A stretch of 64,000 bases of DNA, from assembly GCF_902497875.1 (NCBI RefSeq), contig NZ_CABVHY010000024.1:56529-120528 (forward strand). Direction: 5' to 3'. This DNA is from Pseudomonas fluorescens (GTDB lineage Bacteria > Pseudomonadota > Gammaproteobacteria > Pseudomonadales > Pseudomonadaceae). The number at the start of each line of letters is the position of its first letter. Within the stretch, counting starts at the first letter, position 1. Positions 33,266 through 42,483 of the stretch are shown piece by piece. Below the pieces are notes generated by a model, which saw nothing but the letters and a program-made list of their open reading frames with translations, searched no databases and was not told the origin of the DNA. Both the position numbers and the translations under genes were made by a program.

Positions 33266-35123
33266 GAGTCAACCTGTGAAAGGGGTTTACCACTTCGCCT
33301 TTGCCAAACGGCATGCTGCCCGGGCCGCCGGCACGTTCAATCATTGGCGTCAGCAATAACTTCTGTGGCCAATGAGGCGATTCGAACAGCTGTTGCTTGA
33401 GCATGGCTCGGGCGTCAGCGTCAAAATCAATGGTGTCGATCAGCTCGTTCAGCACTTCGCCCATTGCGGTCCACAACGTTGTGGCGGGCAGTGAGTAGAT
33501 CTGCGCGAGCGTATCGATAATCGCGCGGAGATTGACCTGAATTCCCAGCGTCTGCAACCAGAACAGCAAATCTTCCGGGCGTTCGTGGTACAGCGTATTG
33601 GTGTGACCCTTCTTGAGCCGGTAAACCGGATCGGCCATGCCGCTGCGTTCCAGCCATGGCACGTATATGCGCAATGAATCGTGATCGCGCAGCAGCAGGC
33701 CCTGGGCATAACCGGCCTTCCACACCAGCAGCGCATTCTGCCCGTGAACTTCGCCGAGCATGCCAAGACGGAACATCCGCAGGTTGATGTCGAAGAAGCT
33801 GTGGCAGAGTTCGCGGAACAGCGTCATCACTGACGCGGCATCGGCTGGCAGGTTGCGGTAATGCATCCAGTCATCGAAGAAATGCCGGTTGCTGTCGGGT
33901 AATGGCGTTGCCAGCGCGGCCATGGGTATCAGGCGGCAATCGGCATCTTCGAGCAGCACCGGCGGATAGCCGCGAACCATCGCTGCAAGATGCCGCGGTG
34001 CTTCATCGAACAGCGTGGCGTCGGGCGGCATGAACGCCCACCATTTGCTCTCGTCGCACAGGTGCAGCGACTGTTGCAGGGTTTCGTCCTTGCCCAGCGC
34101 CTGACGCAGCAGCGTCTCGCTAAGGCCGCCATTGATCATTTTCACCGCGGGCAAATACCGCGAGGCACCCAGTGAATAGATGGCCATCGGCAACTTGAGG
34201 TAATCGGCGCTGTTGAAGCAAGGGGTCATCGAGCGCAACGACGAGGTGGCGAAGAAATCGCCTTCAGTGAAGTCCAGGCGCTGGCAGTCGCCCTTGTCGA
34301 AGGCGGCACCGAGCTGTGCTTGCAACACGTGTTCGAACTGCCACGGATGAACCGGCAGCGCGATATGGCTGTCGGCAATGCCACGTTTCTGCATCTCTTG
34401 TTGCAGGCTGGCCTGCAGCGCCTGCGGCAATAAATAGTGCGCCGGATAACTTTGGGTCAGATCCGCAACGCCGTCACCGCATTGCAGCAGCGTGTTGGCT
34501 ACGGCGACCCAGTTAAGCGCCACCGGACGGGCAAACTCCGCCTGGTAGTGCAGGTACTCGGTCTCACTCAACCCTTGCTTGGCTTTTGCCAATGGATGGT
34601 AGGGACGATCGCGCAGTGAAGCCCACTGCTCCATCGTCAGGAAGAAATCCCAATTGTCCTTTTCCAGCAAGCGCTCGGTGTCGACCCGATGGGTCAGGGA
34701 CAGCTCGGTTTGCTGAACGCTGGTGCGCAGTACATCCTGAAACAGCGCAAAGCCCTTCTCATTACCCGGGTAACGGTCGGTCATCCCGGCCAACACCAAC
34801 GTCATGAAGTCTTCCGGTGATAGCGCCGTCAGTTTCTCGCCATGGCGAGTCAATACCGGCGTCCCCGGTACTTTTTCCCATTGCTGAGTGATGCCCGGAC
34901 GCAGTGCCACGACGATAAAACGCTGTTCATCCGCTTCGCAGCACCATTCCCAGATACCTTGCCCGGCGCTCAGGCCAGTAAAGGGTGGAGTCTGCTGATG
35001 AGCTGATTGCCATTGCGCAGGCGTTACCAGGTGCAGCGGTTCGTTACCGAAAAAATGTTCTGCCAGCAAGCAATCAAGCAGATCCTGCATCACCTTATCG
35101 GCGGCCATTGTGCTGAGGTTCAT
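33255..35123 (-). CDS. acsA: Achromobactin NIS synthetase AcsA
   Basis: 622 residues, IucA/IucC family with the C-terminal FhuF-like helical part. Landmarks: HPWQFEHVL, the SLRSMTPC/SSLRS-type ATP-binding stretch (ATSSLRSMT), LKLPMAIYSLGASRYLP, EVHGQNALLVWKAG (catalytic-fold motif HGQN) and LLRDHDSLR. It activates a carboxylate with ATP and joins it to an amine or alcohol in achromobactin assembly. Which bond each synthetase makes is known from other species and is not shown here. Four bases after acsB. Confidence 0.92.
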   Translation of the reverse strand: MNLSTMAADKVMQDLLDCLLAEHFFGNEPLHLVTPAQWQSAHQQTPPFTGLSAGQGIWEWCCEADEQRFIVVALRPGITQQWEKVPGTPVLTRHGEKLTALSPEDFMTLVLAGMTDRYPGNEKGFALFQDVLRTSVQQTELSLTHRVDTERLLEKDNWDFFLTMEQWASLRDRPYHPLAKAKQGLSETEYLHYQAEFARPVALNWVAVANTLLQCGDGVADLTQSYPAHYLLPQALQASLQQEMQKRGIADSHIALPVHPWQFEHVLQAQLGAAFDKGDCQRLDFTEGDFFATSSLRSMTPCFNSADYLKLPMAIYSLGASRYLPAVKMINGGLSETLLRQALGKDETLQQSLHLCDESKWWAFMPPDATLFDEAPRHLAAMVRGYPPVLLEDADCRLIPMAALATPLPDSNRHFFDDWMHYRNLPADAASVMTLFRELCHSFFDINLRMFRLGMLGEVHGQNALLVWKAGYAQGLLLRDHDSLRIYVPWLERSGMADPVYRLKKGHTNTLYHERPEDLLFWLQTLGIQVNLRAIIDTLAQIYSLPATTLWTAMGEVLNELIDTIDFDADARAMLKQQLFESPHWPQKLLLTPMIERAGGPGSMPFGKGEVVNPFHRLTREA

Positions 35124-35127
35124 TCGA

Positions 35128-35901
35128 TTACTTTCCTTCTACTGAATGGGTGGCCAGTCTGGCCTGCAGGGCGCGAAAGGCGATGCCGCGTTCGTCCCCC
35201 AAAACAAAGGTCTTCACGCCGCGAGTCAACCAGCGTTCGTGGTCGCCAGGCTGGCGTGGGATGGCGCAGTACGGCACGCCCGCAGCATTGGCGGCCTGCC
35301 AACTGGCAAACAGCGCTTGCTGCACTTCTGGCCGGTCGATCTGCCAGGGCATGCCCAGCGATTGCGATAAATCGGCAGCACCTTCCAGGAGCATGTCCAG
35401 GCCGGGCACCGCGGCAATCTCAGCCGCGCGTCGCACCCCTTCGGCACTTTCGATCATCGCCACCAGCATGATCTGGGCGTTGGCCAGACCGATGTACTCG
35501 GCCAGGCTGTGCTTGCCGAATGCCCCGGGGCGTCCGGCATTCAGGCTGCGGCTGCCCAGCGGATGGTATTTGCAGGCGCGAATGCTCTCGGCGAGCTGTT
35601 CGGGCGATTCGATCATCGGCAGAACGATGCCCTGGGCCCCGCCATCGAGCAGGCGCAGCAGGGTCTTCGGGTTGAGATCCGCCACCCGCACCAGTGGCGT
35701 GATGGCGTAACTCTCCGCGGTGCGGATCATGTTCTCCACGGTTTCCGGATTGATCAGCACGTGTTCCATATCGATGATCACGAAATCGAAACCGGCCTCG
35801 GCAATCAGCTCAATGGCCGCTGGCGACGGAATCGAACTGATCAGGCCGTAGGCCGGCTCACCCGTGGAGAGTTTCAGCTTGAGCTGATTAGTCCTCAGCA
35901 T
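35128..35901 (-). CDS. acsB: AcsB, HpcH/HpaI-type aldolase-like protein
   Basis: 257 residues with a TIM-barrel HpcH/HpaI signature: FDFVIIDMEHVLINPETVEN, LVRVADLNPKTLLRLLDGGAQGIVLPMIES (metal and substrate residues), LVAMIESAEGVRRAAEI and GLDMLLEGAADLSQSLG. The family cleaves or forms C-C bonds at keto-acids using a divalent metal. In the achromobactin cluster its exact step is not settled in what I recall. Starts 7 bases inside the end of acsC. Confidence 0.88.
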   Translation of the reverse strand: MLRTNQLKLKLSTGEPAYGLISSIPSPAAIELIAEAGFDFVIIDMEHVLINPETVENMIRTAESYAITPLVRVADLNPKTLLRLLDGGAQGIVLPMIESPEQLAESIRACKYHPLGSRSLNAGRPGAFGKHSLAEYIGLANAQIMLVAMIESAEGVRRAAEIAAVPGLDMLLEGAADLSQSLGMPWQIDRPEVQQALFASWQAANAAGVPYCAIPRQPGDHERWLTRGVKTFVLGDERGIAFRALQARLATHSVEGK

Positions 35902-37760
35902 GCTTGTGGCCGTAAAGCATGCAGTGGATTCGGCACGGCTTTGATCCGGCTTTCGCCATCGCCCAACAGCCGGCGCTTGGTCAGTTCTTCCACTTCATAG
36001 AAAGGCGCGAACACATCGAACAGCGCATAACGCGCCTGATGCTGCGGATGCGCGGCCTGGTAATCGATGATCACCTCAGCCGTCATTTGCCAGAACGCGG
36101 CCTCCTCGAGCTGATACTGCTGATGCAGGAAGATCGCCAGCTCGGCCAGGCAGATAAAGAAGAACGAATCACAGGAGAAGTCGCGCACTGCATTCACGTC
36201 ATCGGTGAGGATGAACGAGTTGCGGTTGAGCTTGGCGTGGCTGGCGGGGAGCGGCACCAGGGTCGGGCACAATTCGGGGCGCGCCAGATGCTGGGGCGAA
36301 TAGCGTACGCCGTCATGGAAGTCTTTCAGCGCAATGCGTTGCGGCCATCCCTGCTTGACGATCAGGACGATGTTCTGTCCATGGGACTCCATGCCGATAC
36401 CTTCGGCATACAGCATGTGAATGATCGGCGAGACCGTGACCTGCAACAGTTGTCGGGTCCAGGCTTGCAGGCCGTATTGGGCAATCCAGGCGCCGATGAA
36501 GGGTGCCTGTTCAGCCTGCGCATAACGATTTTCCACCGAGCTCAAACCGTTGAAAGGCACCGCCTGCTCGTCGTCCTGCAGATACTGGTGAATGCTTTCG
36601 CGCCACAAGGTTCCCAGGGTGCCGTAGGCCTGGGCCATCCGGGTGGTGGGCAGGTGCTGATAGTCGAAGCTGACGCCGACCACTTCACCGAGGATCACGA
36701 AGCCGAGGTCTCGAGCCGTACTGTCGCTGGCAATCAACTGATGCAACCAGTCGGTGATGATCGGCCCGTTCATGACCGTGTGCCGGGCCAGAATGCGCGT
36801 GCTCGAGGTATTGGTAATGCTCAGCGCCAGCTTCACATAAGGCCGCAGCTTTTCGCTGACATTGGCCAGGGTGCGGATCGATTGCTGCGCCTGATAGCGA
36901 TCATCCGAGGTTCCCAGATAGATCACCTCAGCGCTGAGCAACTCCGGATAAAACGTCGGCGCAATGATATTTTCCCACTGCCATGGATGCACCGGGATCA
37001 GCCAGTAATCATCCAGCGCCTTGCCTTGGCTGGTAAGCGCCGTGGACAGGTGCTGCCAGCGCTGGGGGCCGAATTCCTGCTGGATAAAAGCGTCGAAACT
37101 CACGTGCCGCGAATGGTTCATCACCCCACAGGACTTGGCCACCGCCAGCCAGACAATGGCGATCGGCGCGGCGAACTCCGGCCCAAAACGAGCGTTGTCC
37201 GCCAGCGAGAAGCCGATGCGCGATTTGTAGCAGGGGTGATAGCTGTGGGCGTCCATGAAATGCTGTTCCAGGGCATCGACATCCAGTTCATGAGCCGGTT
37301 TCGCTGCCCGGTAATGCTGGCTGCGCGACTGCAAATCCTTGAGCAAGGTCTGCTCCAGTTCATGGGTGAACCGCGGTAGATGCGGGCTGTCCTGTAGCTC
37401 GCTCAACAGCTCGGCCAGCGCCTGATGAAGCTGTGGCTTGCTGCGCTCACCCGCGGCATCCACGCGTTCCAGGCTGGCGCAATCGAGGCGGATCAGCTCA
37501 AAGCTGGCGCTGAGCAAGCCGTTGCAGTGGTACTCCACGCTCTGCTGCTGCGCATCGATAGCGCTGACGACAAAGCGCTGCTGGTTGCCCGCCAATGGCG
37601 AATGGCTGTATGGCAGCACCTTTTCGTACAGCAGGGTTTGCAACAGTTGCCCTACCACACGCTGTTCTACTTGCTGATAGTGTCGGGCGTCGGCATTGGC
37701 CAACCAGAAGCCTGGTGTGGAGCCCGGGGTCTGCGGTGTTGCCTGTGTAGAGGTGGTCAT
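35895..37760 (-). CDS. acsC: Achromobactin NIS synthetase AcsC
   Basis: 621 residues, IucA/IucC family. Landmarks: PVHPWQWENIIAPTFY, the Ser/Thr/Arg-rich ATP-binding stretch QSIRTLANVSEKLRPYVKLA, NTSSTRILARHTVMNGP, GMESHGQNIVLIVK and LKDFHDGVRYS. Together with AcsA and AcsD it supplies the three synthetases known to be needed for achromobactin. Role among the three by position and size, not measured here. acsB overlaps its end. Confidence 0.92.
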   Translation of the reverse strand: MTTSTQATPQTPGSTPGFWLANADARHYQQVEQRVVGQLLQTLLYEKVLPYSHSPLAGNQQRFVVSAIDAQQQSVEYHCNGLLSASFELIRLDCASLERVDAAGERSKPQLHQALAELLSELQDSPHLPRFTHELEQTLLKDLQSRSQHYRAAKPAHELDVDALEQHFMDAHSYHPCYKSRIGFSLADNARFGPEFAAPIAIVWLAVAKSCGVMNHSRHVSFDAFIQQEFGPQRWQHLSTALTSQGKALDDYWLIPVHPWQWENIIAPTFYPELLSAEVIYLGTSDDRYQAQQSIRTLANVSEKLRPYVKLALSITNTSSTRILARHTVMNGPIITDWLHQLIASDSTARDLGFVILGEVVGVSFDYQHLPTTRMAQAYGTLGTLWRESIHQYLQDDEQAVPFNGLSSVENRYAQAEQAPFIGAWIAQYGLQAWTRQLLQVTVSPIIHMLYAEGIGMESHGQNIVLIVKQGWPQRIALKDFHDGVRYSPQHLARPELCPTLVPLPASHAKLNRNSFILTDDVNAVRDFSCDSFFFICLAELAIFLHQQYQLEEAAFWQMTAEVIIDYQAAHPQHQARYALFDVFAPFYEVEELTKRRLLGDGESRIKAVPNPLHALRPQAC

Positions 37761-37781
37761 GTTGATACCTAAGTTGAAAAA

Positions 37782-39215
37782 TCAGGGTTGCTCGATGGCC
37801 TTTGGCAGCGCTTGCGCCGACTCGTCGGCTGTGCGCAGCGGAAATCGCCAGGCACAGGGCAAGGCCAGCAGAATCAAGATGCCGGTCGCAATGAACACCT
37901 CGCTGATGGCCCCGAGGGTGCCGGCCTGAGACGTCCCGCCTGCCACTTCGGCGGCCAGACGAAATTCCAGCCAGAGCGAGGCGATCACGATGGCCAGCGA
38001 GGCCACCAGGCGCCGCGAAATGTTGTTCATCGCCGCGCCCTGGGTGACCATCGGTTCGGGCAGTGCATTGAGCCCGGCGGTGGTGACCGGAATGTAAGAA
38101 AGACCCAGCCCGGCACCGCGGACCATCATCAGGAAAAAGATCATCCCGATCGTCGCATCGGTGCCGAGCATGCCGATTGCCAGGGTGGAGGCACCGGTCA
38201 GCAGCAGGCCCCAGAACACCACGCCGCGCGGACCATGACGGTCCAGCAACTTGCCGCCGATATGCCCGAACAGGCTGGCGAAGACTGCCGTACACAGCAG
38301 CGCCAGGCCGGTCCAGATGGCGCTGTAGCCCAATACCAGCTGAATCAGCAGCGGCAGCAGGACCAGACACTCGAACATGCCCACCGACTGCACCACGGCG
38401 ATAATCACGCTCAGGCGATAGCCGCGCAGGGCAAAGATCCGCAGGTTGAGCAGCGGTGCCGGCCGGCGCAGCTCCAGCCGCACAAACGCCACCAGGCACA
38501 CAATGGCCACCAGCAACATGCCAAGGTTGAGTGGATCGAGCAGCGCTTGGGCATGGCGCAGGCGGCCGATGGCGACCATCAGCAGGCCGATGCCCATGGC
38601 GATCAGCAGGTAGCCCGCGAGGTCGAAAGGCTTGCGCTCGCTCGCCTCGGAGGCGGGAAGCACGCCGATGCCGAGGATTAGCGCGACGACGCCGATGGGT
38701 ACATTCATCAGGAACAGCGAACGCCAGCTGAACCACTCCAGCATCAGGCTGCCGCACAAGGGCCCCAGGGCCGGCGCCAGCATCACCGCCGCCCCCCACA
38801 AACCGGTGACCCTGCCCCGCTCGCCCTTGGCATAGACCGAGAAGATGATCGCCAGCGACAGCGGGATCATCAGCCCGCTGGCAATGCCCTGCACCACGCG
38901 GGCAGCAATCACCAGCGCGATGGAGTTGGCCATTGCCCCCAGCAACGATCCGCAGACAAACAGCGCCACACCCCACAGGTAAAGACGCTTGCGCCCCACT
39001 CGCTGGGCGAGAAAGCTGGTCAGCGGCATGGTCATGCCCATGCTCACCATGAAGGCCGCAACGATCCAGGTCGCCAGCAGCGGCCCGATATCGAAGGCGC
39101 TCATGAATGCCGGCAGCGCCGGGTTGAGCGAACTGTTGTTGAGGCTCACCGTGAGCGTGCCCAACAGCACATTGACCACTACCAACCAGCGCGGCGCTGT
39201 CACCGTCAATCGCAC
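37782..39215 (-). CDS. yhcA: MFS exporter YhcA, probable achromobactin export
   Basis: 477 residues from GTG 39215 (AGGAG 8 bases upstream; overlaps the acsE end by 10 bases). Fourteen-helix DHA2-type drug:H+ antiporter pattern: LNNSSLNPALPAFMSAFDI, FLAQRVGRKRLYLWG (motif A-like) and LWGAAVMLAPALGPLCGSLM (motif C). A longer frame upstream lies inside acsE and was rejected. The position between acsE and acsC is the same as in Dickeya, where yhcA is assigned to export of the siderophore. Confidence 0.9.
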   Translation of the reverse strand: MRLTVTAPRWLVVVNVLLGTLTVSLNNSSLNPALPAFMSAFDIGPLLATWIVAAFMVSMGMTMPLTSFLAQRVGRKRLYLWGVALFVCGSLLGAMANSIALVIAARVVQGIASGLMIPLSLAIIFSVYAKGERGRVTGLWGAAVMLAPALGPLCGSLMLEWFSWRSLFLMNVPIGVVALILGIGVLPASEASERKPFDLAGYLLIAMGIGLLMVAIGRLRHAQALLDPLNLGMLLVAIVCLVAFVRLELRRPAPLLNLRIFALRGYRLSVIIAVVQSVGMFECLVLLPLLIQLVLGYSAIWTGLALLCTAVFASLFGHIGGKLLDRHGPRGVVFWGLLLTGASTLAIGMLGTDATIGMIFFLMMVRGAGLGLSYIPVTTAGLNALPEPMVTQGAAMNNISRRLVASLAIVIASLWLEFRLAAEVAGGTSQAGTLGAISEVFIATGILILLALPCAWRFPLRTADESAQALPKAIEQP

Positions 39216-40426
39216 TGCGTGACTCCTGTGTTTGGCGTTGCTCCGAGGAACAGTTGCGGCGGTCGTGGATGACAGAGGAAATCGGCGTGGGAGATGTTGT
39301 AACCATAGGCCCCGGCCAGCGGCAGTACCAGCATGTCGCCGATACTGACGCCCTTGAGCGGGCAATCGCGGCTCAGCACGTCCTTGGGCGTGCAGAGTTG
39401 GCCGACGATGGTCCAGGCCTGGGTCACCATGGCTGCCGTCCGGGGAAACCTCGGCAGGTGAATGACCGGGTGATCATGCCCCTGCGCGACCGGCAGGCGG
39501 AACTGGTGGGTACCGCCGCGGCACACCAGGAAGTGCTTGCCATGACTGGCTTTCATATCCAGCACTTCAATGGCGTAGTAGCCGCAAAAGGCACTGATAA
39601 AGCGCCCGGGTTCAAAGCGCACGATCGGCGCATCGACACAGGCCGCCAGGCTCTGCCCCAAGTGCGCACACAACCGCTGCCAATCGAACTGCTGCGCGCC
39701 GAGGTAATTGACGCCGATGCCACCGCCGACATTCAGATGGGTAATCTGCCCGGGGTTTGCCGACAGCGCCTTCCATTGCGGCCAGCGCTGCAGGTAGAGA
39801 TCGAGCAACTGTTCATGACGCTCCACCAGCGGCTGATGGGACATTGCATGCACATGGAATCCCTTGAGCAGCAGATGGCTGGCCTTGTCGACCTGCTGCA
39901 CCGCCAGCGCCAATTGCGACTTATCGATCCCGAACGGAGTCGCCACGCCGGCCATCGCCAGCTTGCTGGAGAGCGGCGGCGGCAGTTCGGGGTTGACCCG
40001 CAGATAGACCGCCTGCACTCGTCCCGCCTCTTGCGCCAGGCGCTGCAGGCGAGCGATTTCATTCAGGCTTTCGATGTGAATGGCTTCGACCTGCTGCTGC
40101 AGTGCCGCGCGCAAATCGGAATCCAGTTTGCCGGGGCCCGAAAAGACAAACGGCTTGGGCGTCGGGCAGTCCTTGAGGCGATCGATTTCACCCCCAGACG
40201 AGATTTCGAAACCATCCACCAGCGGCGCCAGCGCGCAGAGGATTTGCGCTTCGCTGTTGGCCTTGATGGCGTAGTACAGCTCGACACCCACCGGCAATGC
40301 CGCCATCACCTGAGTGACGTGCTGCTTCAGCGCATCCAGATCGTAGATGAACAGTGCCAGCGGGTCCGCATGCTGCACCCGCGCCTGATCAATCGCGGCC
40401 AACACCGCTGCGGGTAGCTTATCCAT
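39206..40426 (-). CDS. acsE: AcsE, PLP-dependent decarboxylase
   Basis: 406 residues, fold type III (ornithine/DAP decarboxylase-like). PLP Lys in ELYYAIKANSEAQ (~54), glycine-rich phosphate loop region HLNVGGGIGVNY, EPGRFISAFCGYYA and the second active-site stretch GAYGYNISHADF. In achromobactin biosynthesis it is thought to decarboxylate a serine-derived intermediate to the ethanolamine unit. It starts 8 bases inside acsD. Confidence 0.9.
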   Translation of the reverse strand: MDKLPAAVLAAIDQARVQHADPLALFIYDLDALKQHVTQVMAALPVGVELYYAIKANSEAQILCALAPLVDGFEISSGGEIDRLKDCPTPKPFVFSGPGKLDSDLRAALQQQVEAIHIESLNEIARLQRLAQEAGRVQAVYLRVNPELPPPLSSKLAMAGVATPFGIDKSQLALAVQQVDKASHLLLKGFHVHAMSHQPLVERHEQLLDLYLQRWPQWKALSANPGQITHLNVGGGIGVNYLGAQQFDWQRLCAHLGQSLAACVDAPIVRFEPGRFISAFCGYYAIEVLDMKASHGKHFLVCRGGTHQFRLPVAQGHDHPVIHLPRFPRTAAMVTQAWTIVGQLCTPKDVLSRDCPLKGVSIGDMLVLPLAGAYGYNISHADFLCHPRPPQLFLGATPNTGVTQCD

Positions 40427-42206
40427 GATTGGCCGCCTTCTTGCCCCACGGGGACACCAGACTGACGTAGCTGGCCTGGCGATCGGCCTTGGCCGCCAGA
40501 CGGACTTTCAGGTTGGTTTTGCAGGCAATCGGCTGGCCGGCGATCAGGGCGTCCAGTTCTGGCGCGGCGCAGCTCAACTCGGCGCGGATGCTCACCAGTT
40601 GCTGCTCGACCCGCTGCCACATCAACGGTGCCAGGTGCGGGCGTTCCCAGCTCAGGGCCAGCACGGCCTCGGAAAGGTTGTTGACGAACAAGCAGTAGAC
40701 GATGCGGTTCCAGCCCTGCTCGCGAGAATAGAGCAGCGATTGACGCACCCGCGGATGAATATCGGCATCGATGCGCGAGATACCCAGTTCATCGGTGAGT
40801 TTGACCCCTTCGAAATCCCGCAGCAGCAGTTGTTGCGGGCGACCGTTGTCATGGTTCAGCACGCTGTTCTGCAAATGCGGCTCCATCACGATGCCATGAT
40901 TGAAGAACAACGCCAGCACCGGCCGCAGCAGTAGCGCCTGGTAGTCGCTGAACCAGCTCAACAGCTGCTTGTCGCTGATGTCATTACCGTTGAAGCGCTG
41001 CAGGAATTCATGCACCAGCGGCCGTAAATGCAGGCCGCGAGCGAACAAGGTACCGGCCATGATGCTGCAGTCGGTGCCGGTATCGAGGCAGAAATTCTCC
41101 CGCAGGATCGCCCCGGTTTGCTCGCGGAACCAGTTGCCATCGGCTTCGCTGGCCTGCTCTGGAGCCCAACTCAACAGACCCGGCTCGGCCACCACCGAAA
41201 GCCCGCCGAGGGTCTCGGGTTGGGTTCGCTGCAATTGCCGGAACAGCCGGTCGATAATCAGCGAGCTCTCCAGTTCATACCAGGCGTTTTTCCTGATGCA
41301 GTTGGTGATGCGCACATTCAGCGAGCCCTTGATGAAGTACTCATGGCCCTCGATGTACCAGGTGCGGATTGAAGCCGTGGGGTTGGCCATCAGTCCCGTG
41401 GCGCCGCGATCGACAATGGCGCCGGAATCCAGCAGCCGCTGCACGCGGTCATCCTGCATGAACAGCTCGGCCTGCACCGGATGCATGCAGATGATGGCAT
41501 GCCCTGCCCGCGCCGGGCTCTGAACGGCAAAACCGGCCAGCACTTGCGCATCGCTCAGGCCATTGGCGCCGATGCTCAGCCCTTCCCGCGGCACTTCGAA
41601 CAGGTGCAACGGGGTACGGGCCTGGAATTCCGGGGCATAGGTTTCCTGTGCCAGATGCTCCGGCCACAGCCGAGCCTTCGGTGCCGGGTGGTTCGGGTGG
41701 CCAAACCACAGGCCCTGCTCACTGGCCAGGTAGCTACTCAGCGGGTCCGGGCACGTCGCTAGCAGATTGTGCCGGACGATGTCTGCGGTCAGGCCCTGGC
41801 TCTGCAGGATCTGATTCATCAGCTCATCGTTACTGGCGCTGGTCATGTACTCGCAGGCGGCCAGCAATTGTTCAGCGAAAACAGGGAAATCCGGACACAG
41901 CCATGGATCGTTGCCCTGCCGGGAATAGACATCGGACAGATAACGATGACTGCCGAGCAGATCACGGCGATCGACCAGGACAAAAAATTGCTGCTGGTTG
42001 GGCAGGCTGATGGTCAGCGGTATGCCCTTCAAGTCGGCACCATCGAAATAACTTCCTGGGGCAATGCCATTCATGTCTTGTGGCCAGGTATAACTCAGGC
42101 AGTCTTCGGGTAGTGCGAACTCTTTTATCAGACAATTAAGCAAGGCATGGGCTGTCGCCGACTCACTCACTATCCTGGATAAAATTGCTCGATCGGGATT
42201 ATTCAT
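40419..42206 (-). CDS. acsD: Achromobactin NIS synthetase AcsD
   Basis: 595 residues, IucA/IucC family: ICMHPVQAELFMQDDRV, the ASIRTWYI/NPTASIRT ATP-binding stretch, FIKGSLNVRITNCIRKNAWYELES, VMEPHLQNSVLNHDNGRPQQ and LLRDFEGVKL. AcsD is the structurally studied member that condenses citrate with L-serine as the first step. A 277-base gap separates it from acsF, so it may have its own promoter; the gap shows no gene, strong terminator or Fur box. Confidence 0.92.
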   Translation of the reverse strand: MNNPDRAILSRIVSESATAHALLNCLIKEFALPEDCLSYTWPQDMNGIAPGSYFDGADLKGIPLTISLPNQQQFFVLVDRRDLLGSHRYLSDVYSRQGNDPWLCPDFPVFAEQLLAACEYMTSASNDELMNQILQSQGLTADIVRHNLLATCPDPLSSYLASEQGLWFGHPNHPAPKARLWPEHLAQETYAPEFQARTPLHLFEVPREGLSIGANGLSDAQVLAGFAVQSPARAGHAIICMHPVQAELFMQDDRVQRLLDSGAIVDRGATGLMANPTASIRTWYIEGHEYFIKGSLNVRITNCIRKNAWYELESSLIIDRLFRQLQRTQPETLGGLSVVAEPGLLSWAPEQASEADGNWFREQTGAILRENFCLDTGTDCSIMAGTLFARGLHLRPLVHEFLQRFNGNDISDKQLLSWFSDYQALLLRPVLALFFNHGIVMEPHLQNSVLNHDNGRPQQLLLRDFEGVKLTDELGISRIDADIHPRVRQSLLYSREQGWNRIVYCLFVNNLSEAVLALSWERPHLAPLMWQRVEQQLVSIRAELSCAAPELDALIAGQPIACKTNLKVRLAAKADRQASYVSLVSPWGKKAANHG

Positions 42207-42483
42207 ATCTGCTCCGCAGTAGCATTTGAGGACACCGGTACGCTATTTAGCGGCGAAGAGTTAGTGGCCTTTTAATACCATCTAAAATCAATGTGCCATC
42301 CCGGCGCCAACTTCTATTTCCACCGGGGAAATACAACGCTGCGCGCTGGAAGTAATACGTCATGTAATCTTTGTCTTACAACGCCGACCCGCAGAAAAGC
42401 AGTAGCCCATAGCCAGGCTGTACTGAATAGAAGCAATCTGTTTCGACAAACCATTAGTTGAGCTGGCTGTGCAGCAACAATCA

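Noticed and set aside
35919..37379. 486-codon plus-strand frame
   Set aside because: Shadow of acsC.
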